Below are positions 18,678 to 25,748 of a stretch of 64,000 nucleotides of DNA, piece after piece. The notes under the pieces were generated by a model. It saw nothing but the letters and a program-made list of their open reading frames with translations, was not told where the DNA came from and did no database searches. The stretch is from the NCBI RefSeq assembly GCF_900156045.1, contig NZ_FTMX01000004.1:1-64000 (forward strand), written 5' to 3'. How positions within the stretch are numbered: the first letter of the stretch is position 1; every line of letters starts with the position of its first letter. The position numbers and the translations under genes are program-made. This DNA comes from Peribacillus simplex (GTDB taxonomy: Bacteria > Bacillota > Bacilli > Bacillales > DSM-1321).

Positions 18678-18693
18678 GTAGTTACTCTTTTTT
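18660..18693 (+). terminator. Rho-independent terminator
   Basis: AAGAGTAAC (18660-18668) pairs with GTTACTCTT (18681-18689) followed by T residues. It overlaps the end of the Asn/Ser-rich gene. Confidence 0.8.
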
Positions 18694-18816
18694 ATCTTTT
18701 GCGAGTATGTATGAATTAATTGAAATTTCACTACTTATTCTTGAAATTAGGGGTACGTTTTAAAACAAGGCATTGCTTTTTTGTTTAATTAACGCAGCAT
18801 GAAGGATTGTACTAAA

Positions 18817-18884
18817 ACTAACGGGTGAGTTAGTTCCATAAGGATGCACTAGAAAAGACCACTTAAAGGTGGTCTTTTCTTTGT
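18817..18884 (+). repeat. Repeat-like hairpin followed by a terminator
   Basis: CTAACGGGTGAGTTAG is a variant of the first hairpin of the island repeat. Downstream, AGAAAAGACCAC (18851-18862) pairs with GTGGTCTTTTCT (18869-18880), a 12-bp terminator-like stem. The layout of small hairpin then terminator matches the full repeat copies, but the terminator sequence differs. Confidence 0.5.
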
Positions 18885-18939
18885 TAAAAATCAACATTAA
18901 TTTTTAACAAAGCTAAAATAAAAAAAGACCCATCAAGGG

Positions 18940-19116
18940 TCAAATACTTTTCTTCATTCCACACGAACGACATTCGCGGATATAGAGAAAGTCCTTCACT
19001 GAACTTTTGAATTGGGCATTATTGCAATTATCGCATCGTCCACTATTTATATCAGGATAGTCCTTATAGTCATAAACGATGGATGTATCATAGCTTTTGT
19101 TTTCTTCTTCTGACAA
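18940..19116 (-). CDS. Small zinc-ribbon-like phage protein
   Basis: A short acidic protein with two Cys pairs, GRCDNCNN and ECRSCGMKK, spaced like a zinc ribbon. The longest frame begins at GTG 19125, but that codon overlaps the ribosome binding site. TTG 19116 (reading MSEEENKSYDTS) sits about six bases after GAAGGTG and is preferred, giving 58 residues. Such proteins occur in Bacillus phages; function unknown. Confidence 0.5.
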   Translation of the reverse strand: MSEEENKSYDTSIVYDYKDYPDINSGRCDNCNNAQFKSSVKDFLYIRECRSCGMKKSI

Positions 19117-19192
19117 ATAGTTCACCTTCAGTATTGGATTTAACTTTATTTATGATACCAGATAATTATTGAGGGAGGTAGGTGTAGATGAC

Positions 19193-19630
19193 ATGAAGCT
19201 AACAGAGAAACAAAAGCTGTTTGCTGATTACTATATCGAGACAGGGAATGCCACAGAAGCATATAAGCGAGTATACAAGTCTAAGAATGATAATACAGCA
19301 GCAAAAGAGGGATTTAAACTACTTAGAAACCCCAAGATTGCCCCATACCTTGAAGAGCGTAACAAGCAACTAGACGATTCTAGAATAGCTGACATGGAAG
19401 AAGTAAAACGATTTTGGAGCGATACCCTGCGTAATGAAGAGATGGATCCTAAACATCGTTTGAAGGCTTCTGAGTATATAGCTAAAACGAATGCAGCGTT
19501 CATCGAGAAGCAGGAAATCAGTGGTGAGACTACACATAACATTAACAATCAAACAGATCTCAGTAAATTGTCAGTCGAGGAGTTGAAGGAGATTGAGTCA
19601 ATCCTCTCTAAAGCTGCCAACACTGAATGA
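19193..19630 (+). CDS. Phage terminase small subunit
   Basis: A 145-residue DNA-recognition subunit of the phage packaging motor. The N-terminal helix-turn-helix reads KLTEKQKLFADYYIETGNATEAYKRV, with LRNPKIAPYLEER, the standard TerS (Terminase_2) pattern. The central oligomerisation region and C-terminal tail (LSVEELKEIESILSKA) appear complete. The ATG at 19193 follows GGGAGGTAGG. It overlaps the next gene by 38 bases, the usual TerS/TerL arrangement. Confidence 0.85.
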   Translation: MKLTEKQKLFADYYIETGNATEAYKRVYKSKNDNTAAKEGFKLLRNPKIAPYLEERNKQLDDSRIADMEEVKRFWSDTLRNEEMDPKHRLKASEYIAKTNAAFIEKQEISGETTHNINNQTDLSKLSVEELKEIESILSKAANTE

Positions 19631-19805
19631 GGTAAAAAAGGCAATCGCACGTAAAAGCTATTTAGATTACGTTATCTATACGCATCAAGGAAGATACAAG
19701 CGCGCTCCGCATATTGAATACATTGGAAACATCATTCAAAAGGCTATAGATAAAAAACAACGTATGCGTGATGGTGAGATTCCTACAGAGAATCAGTACA
19801 GTTAG
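19593..19805 (+). pseudogene. Phage terminase large subunit, N-terminal fragment
   Basis: Only the first 60-70 residues remain. TLNEVKKAIARKSYLDYVIY and GRYKRAPHIEYIGNIIQKAI are typical of the region before the Walker A motif in TerL. The frame stops right after PTENQYS, so the ATPase and nuclease domains are absent. Immediately downstream another frame reads VQLEELLSSENKLGKPVIKE and stops at 19858-19860, which looks like the tail of a different protein. This is best explained by a large deletion inside the prophage. Confidence 0.7.
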
Positions 19806-19860
19806 AGGAACTATTGTCCTCTGAGAACAAGCTGGGTAAACCAGTCATTAAAGAAATATA

Positions 19861-19888
19861 AGAGTGGGCTAATGCCTGCTCTTTTTTA
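19861..19888 (+). terminator. Terminator after the prophage deletion junction
   Basis: GAGTGGGC pairs, with wobbles, with GCCTGCTC across TAAT and ends in TTTTTT. Confidence 0.55.
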
Positions 19889-20081
19889 AAAGAAGGCTCT
19901 GTTAAAGGAGTTGTTGATTTCCTTGATGAACTCCCATGAAAATTAAAAAGCTCAAAATCCAGAAAAAACCACAACAAAATAGACCCAGTAAAAACGCTTT
20001 TTAAAAAAGACTGATCCTTATGAGTGATCTGATTGAGATTGGTAAATCGTAAAACAAAAACCTCCATTCATAGCAAATTAA

Positions 20082-20340
20082 GTAGAGGCTGGCACGACGA
20101 CCAAAAAAGGATTAATCTCCCATGAGTGCTACCCATAAAGGGCGCGACAGTCGGTGGTACACCGTGGCCGTCGGAGTCAGACTAACGGATGGGATCAAAG
20201 GCACCATAGTTCAACGACCTTCTTCGCCAGCCATTAAAACATTATCGACATAGAGACCAATTTTCATTCTCTGTGGTGAAGCGCTGATTTTTGCGCTTCA
20301 TGGATGGCTAACGGGGCAGGAGAGTTTAAGTTAATATTTC
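20082..20340. mobile_element. Probable transposon end remnant, non-coding and structured
   Basis: A GC-richer, non-coding stretch unlike its neighbours, with local hairpins such as CGGTGGTACACCG and GAAGCGC/GCGCTTC. I associate this type of sequence with non-coding ends of IS110-type elements in Bacillus, but that is from memory and uncertain. It ends in a degenerate repeat copy (GGCTAACGGGGCAGGAG) near 20309. Confidence 0.35.
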
Positions 20341-20355
20341 ACAAAACATTAAAAA

Positions 20356-20390
20356 AAGCCAATCTTCCTAATTAGGAAGATTGGCTTCTA
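20356..20390. terminator. Bidirectional terminator at the end of the DUF606 operon
   Basis: AAGCCAATCTTCCTA pairs perfectly with TAGGAAGATTGGCTT around 20357-20388, with T and A runs on the two sides. Confidence 0.75.
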
Positions 20391-20450
20391 TTGTAGGGAA
20401 CAACGTTTATTTGAAATTAAGTTTTTTACTTGTGCATCATGTTAGTTTAA

Positions 20451-20924
20451 TTAAATATTTTGTGCTTGGGTTTCTTCGCTTAAGCGTTTATTCCCTTTAT
20501 AGATAAAATAAAGGGAAATAATCACAAATAGTAATGCGAATGCACGTTTAATATCTAATTCTATGACTAAACTATTGAACCAACCAAAATGATCAATAAT
20601 TACACCAATCACAAGTTGACCAGCTATACCAGCAATATTAGTTGCGATAACCCCAATTCTAGGAACTGCCATCACAGTCAGAAGTAAATACATAGTGCCC
20701 AAAAATGCTGCACTTAATTGCCATTTAGGTGCTTCTAGAAGTGCAAGTACATTTCCCCTACCAAAAAATAAAATGAAAATGGTAAGAAACATTGTTCCAG
20801 TGAGAAAGGTTAAAAATGTTGTTTCAATTGTTCCAGCTTTTCTACTAAATGTTCCATTGATAGATGATTGTGCGCTTAATGTGATCCCGCCAATCAATGT
20901 AAATAAAATCATAAATAAACCCAT
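20451..20924 (-). CDS. DMT family transporter, DUF606 (YdcZ) type, second gene
   Basis: A 157-residue protein with five hydrophobic helices and the DUF606 signatures, such as LTFLTGTMFLTIFILFFGRG and EAPKWQLSAAFLGTMYLL. DUF606 proteins are half-length members of the drug/metabolite transporter superfamily and are often encoded as adjacent pairs that probably form a heterodimer. It follows its partner after 13 bases with AGGAGGT in the gap. Substrate unknown. Confidence 0.8.
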   Translation of the reverse strand: MGLFMILFTLIGGITLSAQSSINGTFSRKAGTIETTFLTFLTGTMFLTIFILFFGRGNVLALLEAPKWQLSAAFLGTMYLLLTVMAVPRIGVIATNIAGIAGQLVIGVIIDHFGWFNSLVIELDIKRAFALLFVIISLYFIYKGNKRLSEETQAQNI

Positions 20925-20937
20925 AATTATAGACCTC

Positions 20938-21366
20938 CTAGTTTATTAGAATAAGTGCGATAATCATTGAAATAACTGCAAAAATCTTTTCCTTATTAAT
21001 CCTGGTTTTCTTACTACCAAGCCAACCAAAATGTTCAATAATCATACTCATTACTAATTGTCCGATTATTACAGCAACCATTGTTATGCCAACACCAACA
21101 AATGGGACACTTACAACAATGGAGGTTAAATAAACAACACCCAAGACACCTCCAAGTAATGACCATTTAGGTGCTTCGAGTGTATAGGAAAGCTTACCTT
21201 TTCCAAAAAAGAGCCATAACAGCCCCATGATTATCGAACCCATAAAGAAGTTATAAAAACTTGTTTCTATTTGTCCAATTGTTTTTCCTAGTTCAGCATA
21301 GATAGCTCCTTCAAAGCTAAGTGCTGCTCCAGCCAATAGGGCTAGTAAATAAAATATAAAACGCAT
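20938..21366 (-). CDS. DMT family transporter, DUF606 (YdcZ) type, first gene
   Basis: A 142-residue membrane protein paralogous to the next gene: SFYNFFMGSIIMGLLWLFFG and LEAPKWSLLGGVLGVVYL align with the same motifs in its partner, and both have an EHFGW or DHFGW motif. It starts at ATG 21366 behind AAAAAAGGAG. Its promoter contains an inverted repeat shared with the arsR promoter, so the ArsR protein upstream probably controls the pair. Confidence 0.8.
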   Translation of the reverse strand: MRFIFYLLALLAGAALSFEGAIYAELGKTIGQIETSFYNFFMGSIIMGLLWLFFGKGKLSYTLEAPKWSLLGGVLGVVYLTSIVVSVPFVGVGITMVAVIIGQLVMSMIIEHFGWLGSKKTRINKEKIFAVISMIIALILIN

Positions 21367-21395
21367 AGATAAAATCTCCTTTTTTATATAATTAA

Positions 21396-21425
21396 ATATC
21401 TAGAAAAGTAGATATAACTTGTAAA
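21396..21425 (-). promoter_or_regulatory. Promoter and candidate ArsR operator of the DUF606 pair
   Basis: On the minus strand TTTACA (21425-21420) and TAGATA (21402-21397) are 17 bp apart. The inverted repeat ATATC-N10-GATAT (21396-21415) covers the space between them and has the same spacing as the site before arsR. Confidence 0.55.
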
Positions 21426-21426
21426 A

Positions 21427-21462
21427 AAACAGAAATCCAACATAAATTAGATCTCTGTTTTA
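21427..21462 (-). terminator. arsR terminator
   Basis: On the minus strand AAAACAGA pairs with TCTGTTTT across about 18 nt and runs into T residues. It overlaps the last codons of arsR. Confidence 0.6.
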
Positions 21463-21761
21463 AAATATTTAGCTAACTGTTGAATAAATTCTTCATTGCG
21501 ACTGTAGTATGTCCATTGTCCATGACGAATCGATTCAAGTAGACCAGATTTTTGCATCATGTTTAAGTAGCTAGAAACGGTAGATTGAGAAATTTTGGCT
21601 TTTTCTTGAATATCCCCAACACATACTCCGCCTTTGTAACTTACCTCCTTTGGTAGGTGAGCTCCTTGTTTTGGGAAATGCTTCTCGGGTTCCTTTAACC
21701 ACTCTAGAATATTGAGTCTTGTTTCGTTAGATAACGCTTTGAATACATTAATTGGTTCCAT
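21447..21761 (-). CDS. ArsR-family transcriptional regulator
   Basis: A 104-residue winged-helix repressor: FKALSNETRLNILEWL begins the fold and ISQSTVSSYLNMMQKSGLLE is the recognition region, with RHGQWTYYSR in the wing. Cys in GGVCVGDI is the only cysteine, so it is not a classic metal-site ArsR. The consensus promoter puts the transcription start at or one base before the ATG at 21761, so the mRNA appears leaderless; no Shine-Dalgarno is present. An operator-like inverted repeat lies between its -35 and -10. Confidence 0.85.
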   Translation of the reverse strand: MEPINVFKALSNETRLNILEWLKEPEKHFPKQGAHLPKEVSYKGGVCVGDIQEKAKISQSTVSSYLNMMQKSGLLESIRHGQWTYYSRNEEFIQQLAKYFKTEI

Positions 21762-21768
21762 GGGTGTA

Positions 21769-21798
21769 ATTATATATCTGGATTTCTCGATATGTCAA
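21769..21798 (-). promoter_or_regulatory. arsR promoter with embedded operator
   Basis: Minus strand: TTGACA (21798-21793), 18-bp spacer, TATAAT (21774-21769), then TACACCC and the start codon. ATATC-N10-GATAT (21774-21793) sits exactly between the two promoter elements. Confidence 0.65.
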
Positions 21799-21913
21799 GC
21801 TGAAGAAAAAATAAGATTAGCATGTGAAAGAAATAGATTACAGTTGATAAAACTATCTGATTTCTTTAAGCTTACAATCATTAACAATCTGAGGCAGCTC
21901 TGTTTCTTGTTCA

Positions 21914-22077
21914 ACTAACGGGTGCGTGGGACTTGATCCCGTAAACTAAACTGTCCGCCCCCTACTTGTAGAAACATGTTTGAGGCTGGTTGGGACGTAG
22001 ATCTCGTATAACAAGCGAAGCTATAACACTACATGGAGGACTAGGGGTACTGGTAAGTAAGTAGAGGAGGGGAAAAC
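21914..22077 (+). mobile_element. IS110-family left end (non-coding), with a repeat fragment in front
   Basis: A repeat-like CTAACGGGTGCGTGG (from 21918) is followed by about 120 bp of non-coding DNA up to an IS110 transposase reading frame. In IS110-group elements the non-coding end before the transposase encodes the bridge RNA that guides recombination. Position fits; RNA structure was not modelled. Confidence 0.45.
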
Positions 22078-22392
22078 AATAAATCCAGTTGTCGGTCTGG
22101 ATGTGGCAAAAGGAGGGAGTCAAGTTCAGGCATTTTTAGATCATCTAAACCGTATGGGACGAGCTTTTCAGTGAAGTACATCAAAGAGGAATTAGATCAT
22201 TTTTTAGACTTTTTAAAAGAGATTGAAGAGGTGACAGGGCAGATGCCTATGGTCATTTTAGAATTTACAGGGCATTACCATACTCCTGTTATTCAAAACT
22301 TGGAGGAACAAGGGATTCTATATATCTTACTAAATCCGATTATTTCTTATCAGGCAAAGAAGACCAGTTTACGGAAGGTGAAGTGGGAATCA
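22078..22392 (+). pseudogene. IS110-family transposase, N-terminal fragment
   Basis: The reading NPVVGLDVAKGGSQVQAFLD and, one frame on, VKYIKEELDHFLDFLKEIEE then PMVILEFTGHYHTPVIQNLE is the RuvC-like DEDD domain of IS110 transposases, with the first Asp in GLDVAK and the Glu in LEFTG. A frameshift occurs near 22173, and the sequence ends after KKTSLRKVK, before the rest of the catalytic domain. Upstream the pattern matches an IS110 left end. It is dead. Confidence 0.7.
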
Positions 22393-22406
22393 TTAATTAT
22401 ACAAAC

Positions 22407-22446
22407 ATGCGAAAGAACAAGTATTCCTATACTTGTTCTTTCGCAT
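22407..22446. other. Perfect 18-bp hairpin upstream of the glutamate symporter
   Basis: ATGCGAAAGAACAAGTAT (22407-22424) is followed by TCCT and its exact reverse complement (22429-22446). No T run follows on the plus strand, so it is not an obvious terminator for the upstream fragment. Confidence 0.7.
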
Positions 22447-22675
22447 ATTTGCATGCGTGAAAAAAATGGTCGCGTTTACATTTCTGAATATTCTAAAATA
22501 ATAATTGTGAGTTTTTGTAGTTTTTTGTAGGATGATATAGTTTCGATGATAAAGTAAATGAAAAGTAAAGTTATTATTAACAATGGTAATCGTTAGGGGA
22601 TTCAGAGTCAGGTAGCAAAGGTCAAAAAGTATTAAGAGCTTAAGCATAAAGAAAAAGGAAAGGTGAGGAAAGTAA

Positions 22676-23932
22676 ATGAAGAAATTTAAATTAAGTTTAG
22701 CTAGCCAAATTTTCATTGGTTTAATTCTAGGGATTATAGTTGGTGCCATTTTTTATGGTAATGAGGCGGCCCAAAACTTTTTACAGCCATTCGGAGACAT
22801 TTTTCTACGAATGATTAAAATGATTGTAGTGCCGATCATTGTTTCAAGCCTTATCGTTGCAGTTGCTGGTGTAGGTGATTTGAAAGCGGTAGGTAAACTA
22901 GGTGCTAAATCATTATCATACTTTGTAGTGGTAACTATGATAGCGATTGCTGTTGGTTTAATTTCAGCGAATATCATCCAGCCTGGTGCTGGTGTGAATA
23001 TGAATAATCTGGAACAAACTGATATCTCCACATATGTGGATACAGCAGAAACCAAGCAGCATGAATCGTTCGTAGCTACAATTGTAAACATTGTGCCATC
23101 CAATCCAGTTAAGGCCATGGTAGAAGGCGATATGCTAGCGATCATTTTCTTCTCCGTGTTGTTTGGACTTAGTATTGCGGCTATCGGTGAAAAAGGTAAA
23201 CCAGTATTCCGTTTCTTCCAAGGAACAGCTGAAGGAATGTTCTACCTAACTAACATGGTCATGAAATTTGCTCCTATCGGGGTATTTGCACTAATCGGTG
23301 TGACCATATCCAAGTTCGGTTTGGAATCTTTAATTCCGTTAGGAAAGTTAGTACTTTCTGTATACGGATCAATGATTTTCTTTGTAATTGTCATTCTGGG
23401 TCTTATAGCGAAGTTTGTAGGATTCAATATCTTTACTTTGATTAAACTTCTAAAAGAAGAATTGATCCTTGCGTTCTCTACAGCAAGTTCAGAATCGGTT
23501 CTTCCAAAAATCATGGAAAAAATGGAGAAAGCGGGATGTCCGAAACATATTGCTACATTTGTTATTCCGACTGGATACTCCTTTAACCTTGATGGCTCTA
23601 CATTATATCAAGCGTTAGCAGCTATCTTCATCGCTCAAATGTATGGAATTGATTTAAGCGTGTATGAGCAAATTACGCTAATGCTAGTGTTAATGATCAC
23701 ATCTAAGGGGATTGCGGGTGTACCAGGTGTATCTTTCGTAGTTCTTTTAGCGACATTAGGAACAGTTGGTATTCCTATTGAAGGTTTAGCATTTATTGCC
23801 GGTATCGACCGTATTCTTGATATGGGACGTACAGTAGTAAACGTTATTGGTAATTCACTTGCGGCAATCGTCATCTCTAAATGGGAAGGTCAATTTAATG
23901 AAGTGAGAATAAAGTCGCAGAATGTTTCATGA
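22676..23932 (+). CDS. Dicarboxylate/amino acid:cation symporter (glutamate symporter family)
   Basis: A 418-residue SDF-family carrier (GltP/GltT/DctA) that imports glutamate, aspartate or C4-dicarboxylates with protons or sodium. Visible are the N-terminal helices (IFIGLILGIIVGAIFYG), the conserved RMIKMIVVPIIVSSL, the serine-rich hairpin AFSTASSESVLPKIME, the helix-7 motif as NLDGSTLYQALAAIF, and hairpin 2 SKGIAGVPGVSFV. The C-terminal DRILDMGRTVVNVIGN carries the Asp and Arg that bind an amino-acid substrate, which favours glutamate/aspartate. ATG 22676 follows GGAAAGGTGAGG. It stands alone between IS debris and a terminator. Confidence 0.88.
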   Translation: MKKFKLSLASQIFIGLILGIIVGAIFYGNEAAQNFLQPFGDIFLRMIKMIVVPIIVSSLIVAVAGVGDLKAVGKLGAKSLSYFVVVTMIAIAVGLISANIIQPGAGVNMNNLEQTDISTYVDTAETKQHESFVATIVNIVPSNPVKAMVEGDMLAIIFFSVLFGLSIAAIGEKGKPVFRFFQGTAEGMFYLTNMVMKFAPIGVFALIGVTISKFGLESLIPLGKLVLSVYGSMIFFVIVILGLIAKFVGFNIFTLIKLLKEELILAFSTASSESVLPKIMEKMEKAGCPKHIATFVIPTGYSFNLDGSTLYQALAAIFIAQMYGIDLSVYEQITLMLVLMITSKGIAGVPGVSFVVLLATLGTVGIPIEGLAFIAGIDRILDMGRTVVNVIGNSLAAIVISKWEGQFNEVRIKSQNVS

Positions 23933-24561
23933 CCGAGTTTAATGACTAAGAATAGGAATTATCTTTGAAGAAATTAACCTAAATGATTGGAGGTTCTTCC
24001 TCAACATAACCGCGATAATGTTTTTATGGTTTTGGTGTAAAACTTCAAAATTATAGTATCTGAAGCAAGTAATCCAGAGTGATTTCCGAATTTTAGTTAT
24101 CATATACTATATATCGATCTTCCGCAATCGGGCGCTTTTATTGAGTAAGGGTCCCAAAAATGATCAAACTTTTTTATAAAAGAATGATTGAATTGAATAT
24201 ATTAAGAGCGTGTTTTGATCAATCTTTTTTTCAAAACACGCTCTTTCTTTTTGTTGTTTATCAAGGTTATTATTATCAATTTGATCAAACATTAATCTAA
24301 AAGTCTTATGCAACTAACGGGTGTGTTAGTTTAAGTAGGTTTGGCTGCTTCGTCAGCCTTTTGATAATTGCCTCCAGAAGCAGCGGAAGGCATGGCAAAT
24401 TCCATTCTATTTGCTCTTATGGTCAGCAAAAGAAGGCTAGTGGGAGCTTGGTTTTACAGACATTTGGGTAATTCCCTAGAAGAAGGAAGAAACTTATGTG
24501 AGTTTATCCATGTCCAAAAACGGGAATATGTTACTAAACGATAAAGAGGAGGAGACATTTT
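23933..24561. other. Gene-poor stretch with terminator and repeat fragment
   Basis: No supportable gene in about 630 bp. It holds a terminator at 24204-24250 and a degenerate repeat copy at 24308-24332 (CTAACGGGTGTGTTAG). The text CTTCCGCAATCGGGCGC near 24120 looks like transposon debris. Confidence 0.4.
24204..24250 (+). terminator. Strong Rho-independent terminator
   Basis: AAGAGCGTGTTTTGA (24204-24218) pairs with TCAAAACACGCTCTT (24231-24245), 15 bp, with T-rich sequence after it. It lies 270 bp after the symporter gene. Confidence 0.75.
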
Positions 24562-24720
24562 ATGAAACTCGAAGTTTTGTGTAACGTAGAGAATTGTACG
24601 TACTGGGCCGAGGGGAATCAATGTGTTGCTGACTCCATTTATGTCGTGGGCCTTGATAACAATGATGCTGACAATGTTGAGGAAACGGCTTGTAAAACCT
24701 TTGAACTTCGCAAACAATAA
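24562..24720 (+). CDS. DUF1540 domain protein (52 aa)
   Basis: A small cysteine protein with four conserved cysteines (7, 12, 21 and 44) in the pattern CNVENCTYW, GNQC and ETACKTF, which is the DUF1540 domain. Such proteins are common in spore-forming Firmicutes; the Cys arrangement suggests metal binding, but no function is proven. A strong ribosome binding site (AAAGAGGAGGAG) precedes ATG 24562 and a terminator follows within 20 bases, so it is a complete one-gene unit. Confidence 0.8.
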   Translation: MKLEVLCNVENCTYWAEGNQCVADSIYVVGLDNNDADNVEETACKTFELRKQ

Positions 24721-24736
24721 TGGAATACAGAATGGG

Positions 24737-24766
24737 CCGGACGGCTGATGCCGCCCGGTTTTTTTA
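24737..24766 (+). terminator. Terminator of the DUF1540 gene
   Basis: CCGGACGGC pairs with GCCGCCCGG across TGAT (one internal mismatch) and is followed by eight T. Confidence 0.85.
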
Positions 24767-25138
24767 TTCGAGAAATAGGAACAGTCCCCTATCGGTATGC
24801 AGTCATACCGGGTTCCTTTACCATTTTAATGGGGGCTGTCACCTAAAAAAAAATTTAATTAGCACGACTATGCAAGAGGGGATATAACTTGAAAATCAAT
24901 TTAAAAACTTTATTAAATTAATGAACAAAATAATTTTATTAAAGTAAGTATTTATATATTTGGTGGATTTTCAATAGTATTAGCGGGATATAATGTTGTA
25001 CATTTGGTCGTAATGATAATGTTCTAGTCTAGGCAATCAATAGTCATTCCAACCGTTAAGAAGGAAGGGCAGATAACTAAAAATTATCTGCTCTTTTTTA
25101 ATTCACCTTTTATTTGTACTAACATGTGAACAAATGTA
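24767..25138. other. Gene-poor stretch with nested hairpin and an isolated terminator
   Basis: A nested structure lies at 24781-24839: ACAGTCCCC pairs with GGGGGCTGT around an inner hairpin CGGTATG/CATACCG. Farther right the frame KVSIYIFGGFSIVLAGYNVV to 25025 may be the tail of a lost membrane protein, and its terminator survives at 25069-25099 (GCAGATAA/TTATCTGC). No complete gene. Confidence 0.4.
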
Positions 25139-25227
25139 CTTAAACTAAAGGGTGCGTTAGCTGAAGATCAGAGCTGTCTTTAAGGCAGCTTTTTCTTTAT
25201 GCAACTATCGGGGCAGTTTTGTTTAAG
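25139..25227 (+). repeat. Island repeat, full copy 1 (three hairpins)
   Basis: Contains in order AAAGGGTGCGTTAG (decayed hairpin 1), GAGCTGTCTTTAAGGCAGCT plus T run (terminator-like hairpin 2) and AACTATCGGGGCAGTTT (hairpin 3), flanked by CTTAAAC and GTTTAAG. Confidence 0.75.
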
Positions 25228-25253
25228 CACATTTCTTCATAAGTTACGAAAAA

Positions 25254-25284
25254 AGCCGATTCTTCAAATTAGGAAGAATCGGCT
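25254..25284 (-). terminator. Terminator of the cupin-SDR-CMD operon
   Basis: AGCCGATTCTTC (25254-25265) pairs with GAAGAATCGGCT (25273-25284). A-rich sequence on the left becomes the T run on the minus strand. Confidence 0.7.
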
Positions 25285-25308
25285 AATTTTCTTATTCAAT
25301 CATAGTAA

Positions 25309-25719
25309 TTATTTTACTTTGTTATATACCTCATCTGATACTGGTTCCAACCATTCAGGAGTACCAGCAGTGATTGCAATGTGTTCAAACCAACTATCTT
25401 TTGCTGCACCATGCCAATGTTTCACACCATCGTGATTGACAATAACATCGCCAGCTTTTAAGAATTGAGCAGGCTTTCCTTCTTCTTGATACCATCCTTC
25501 GCCACCAGTTACCAATAAAATCTGAAATCCATCACGATGGATATGCCAGTTATTTCTGCATCCAGGTTCAAAAGTTACATTTCCAACACCAACATTCACT
25601 TTAGGGTCAGCAACTAATCCTTGAAGATAACTTTGTCCCACAAAGTATTGTGCATATGCTTCATTTTTCTCGCCAGCTGGGAAAATAACGCCATTTTTTA
25701 CTTCTTCATGTTTTGCCAT
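25309..25719 (-). CDS. Cupin domain protein
   Basis: A 136-residue single-domain cupin. The first metal motif reads GCRNNWHIHRDGFQILLVTGG, with His-X-His but Gln in place of the usual Glu. The second includes GDVIVNHDGVKHWHGA with the late His. Cupins encoded beside carboxymuconolactone decarboxylase-like proteins are common and may be redox or aldehyde-linked enzymes, but the reaction is unknown. It is last in an operon with the SDR and CMD genes. A GGAGG site precedes ATG 25719. Confidence 0.85.
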   Translation of the reverse strand: MAKHEEVKNGVIFPAGEKNEAYAQYFVGQSYLQGLVADPKVNVGVGNVTFEPGCRNNWHIHRDGFQILLVTGGEGWYQEEGKPAQFLKAGDVIVNHDGVKHWHGAAKDSWFEHIAITAGTPEWLEPVSDEVYNKVK

Positions 25720-25748
25720 TTTAATTCCTCCAATAAATTTTATTATTA

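Noticed and set aside
22171..22530. 119-codon frame taken as a separate gene
   Set aside because: Its first part is the second frame of the IS110 transposase fragment, and the rest reads through the perfect hairpin and non-coding DNA.
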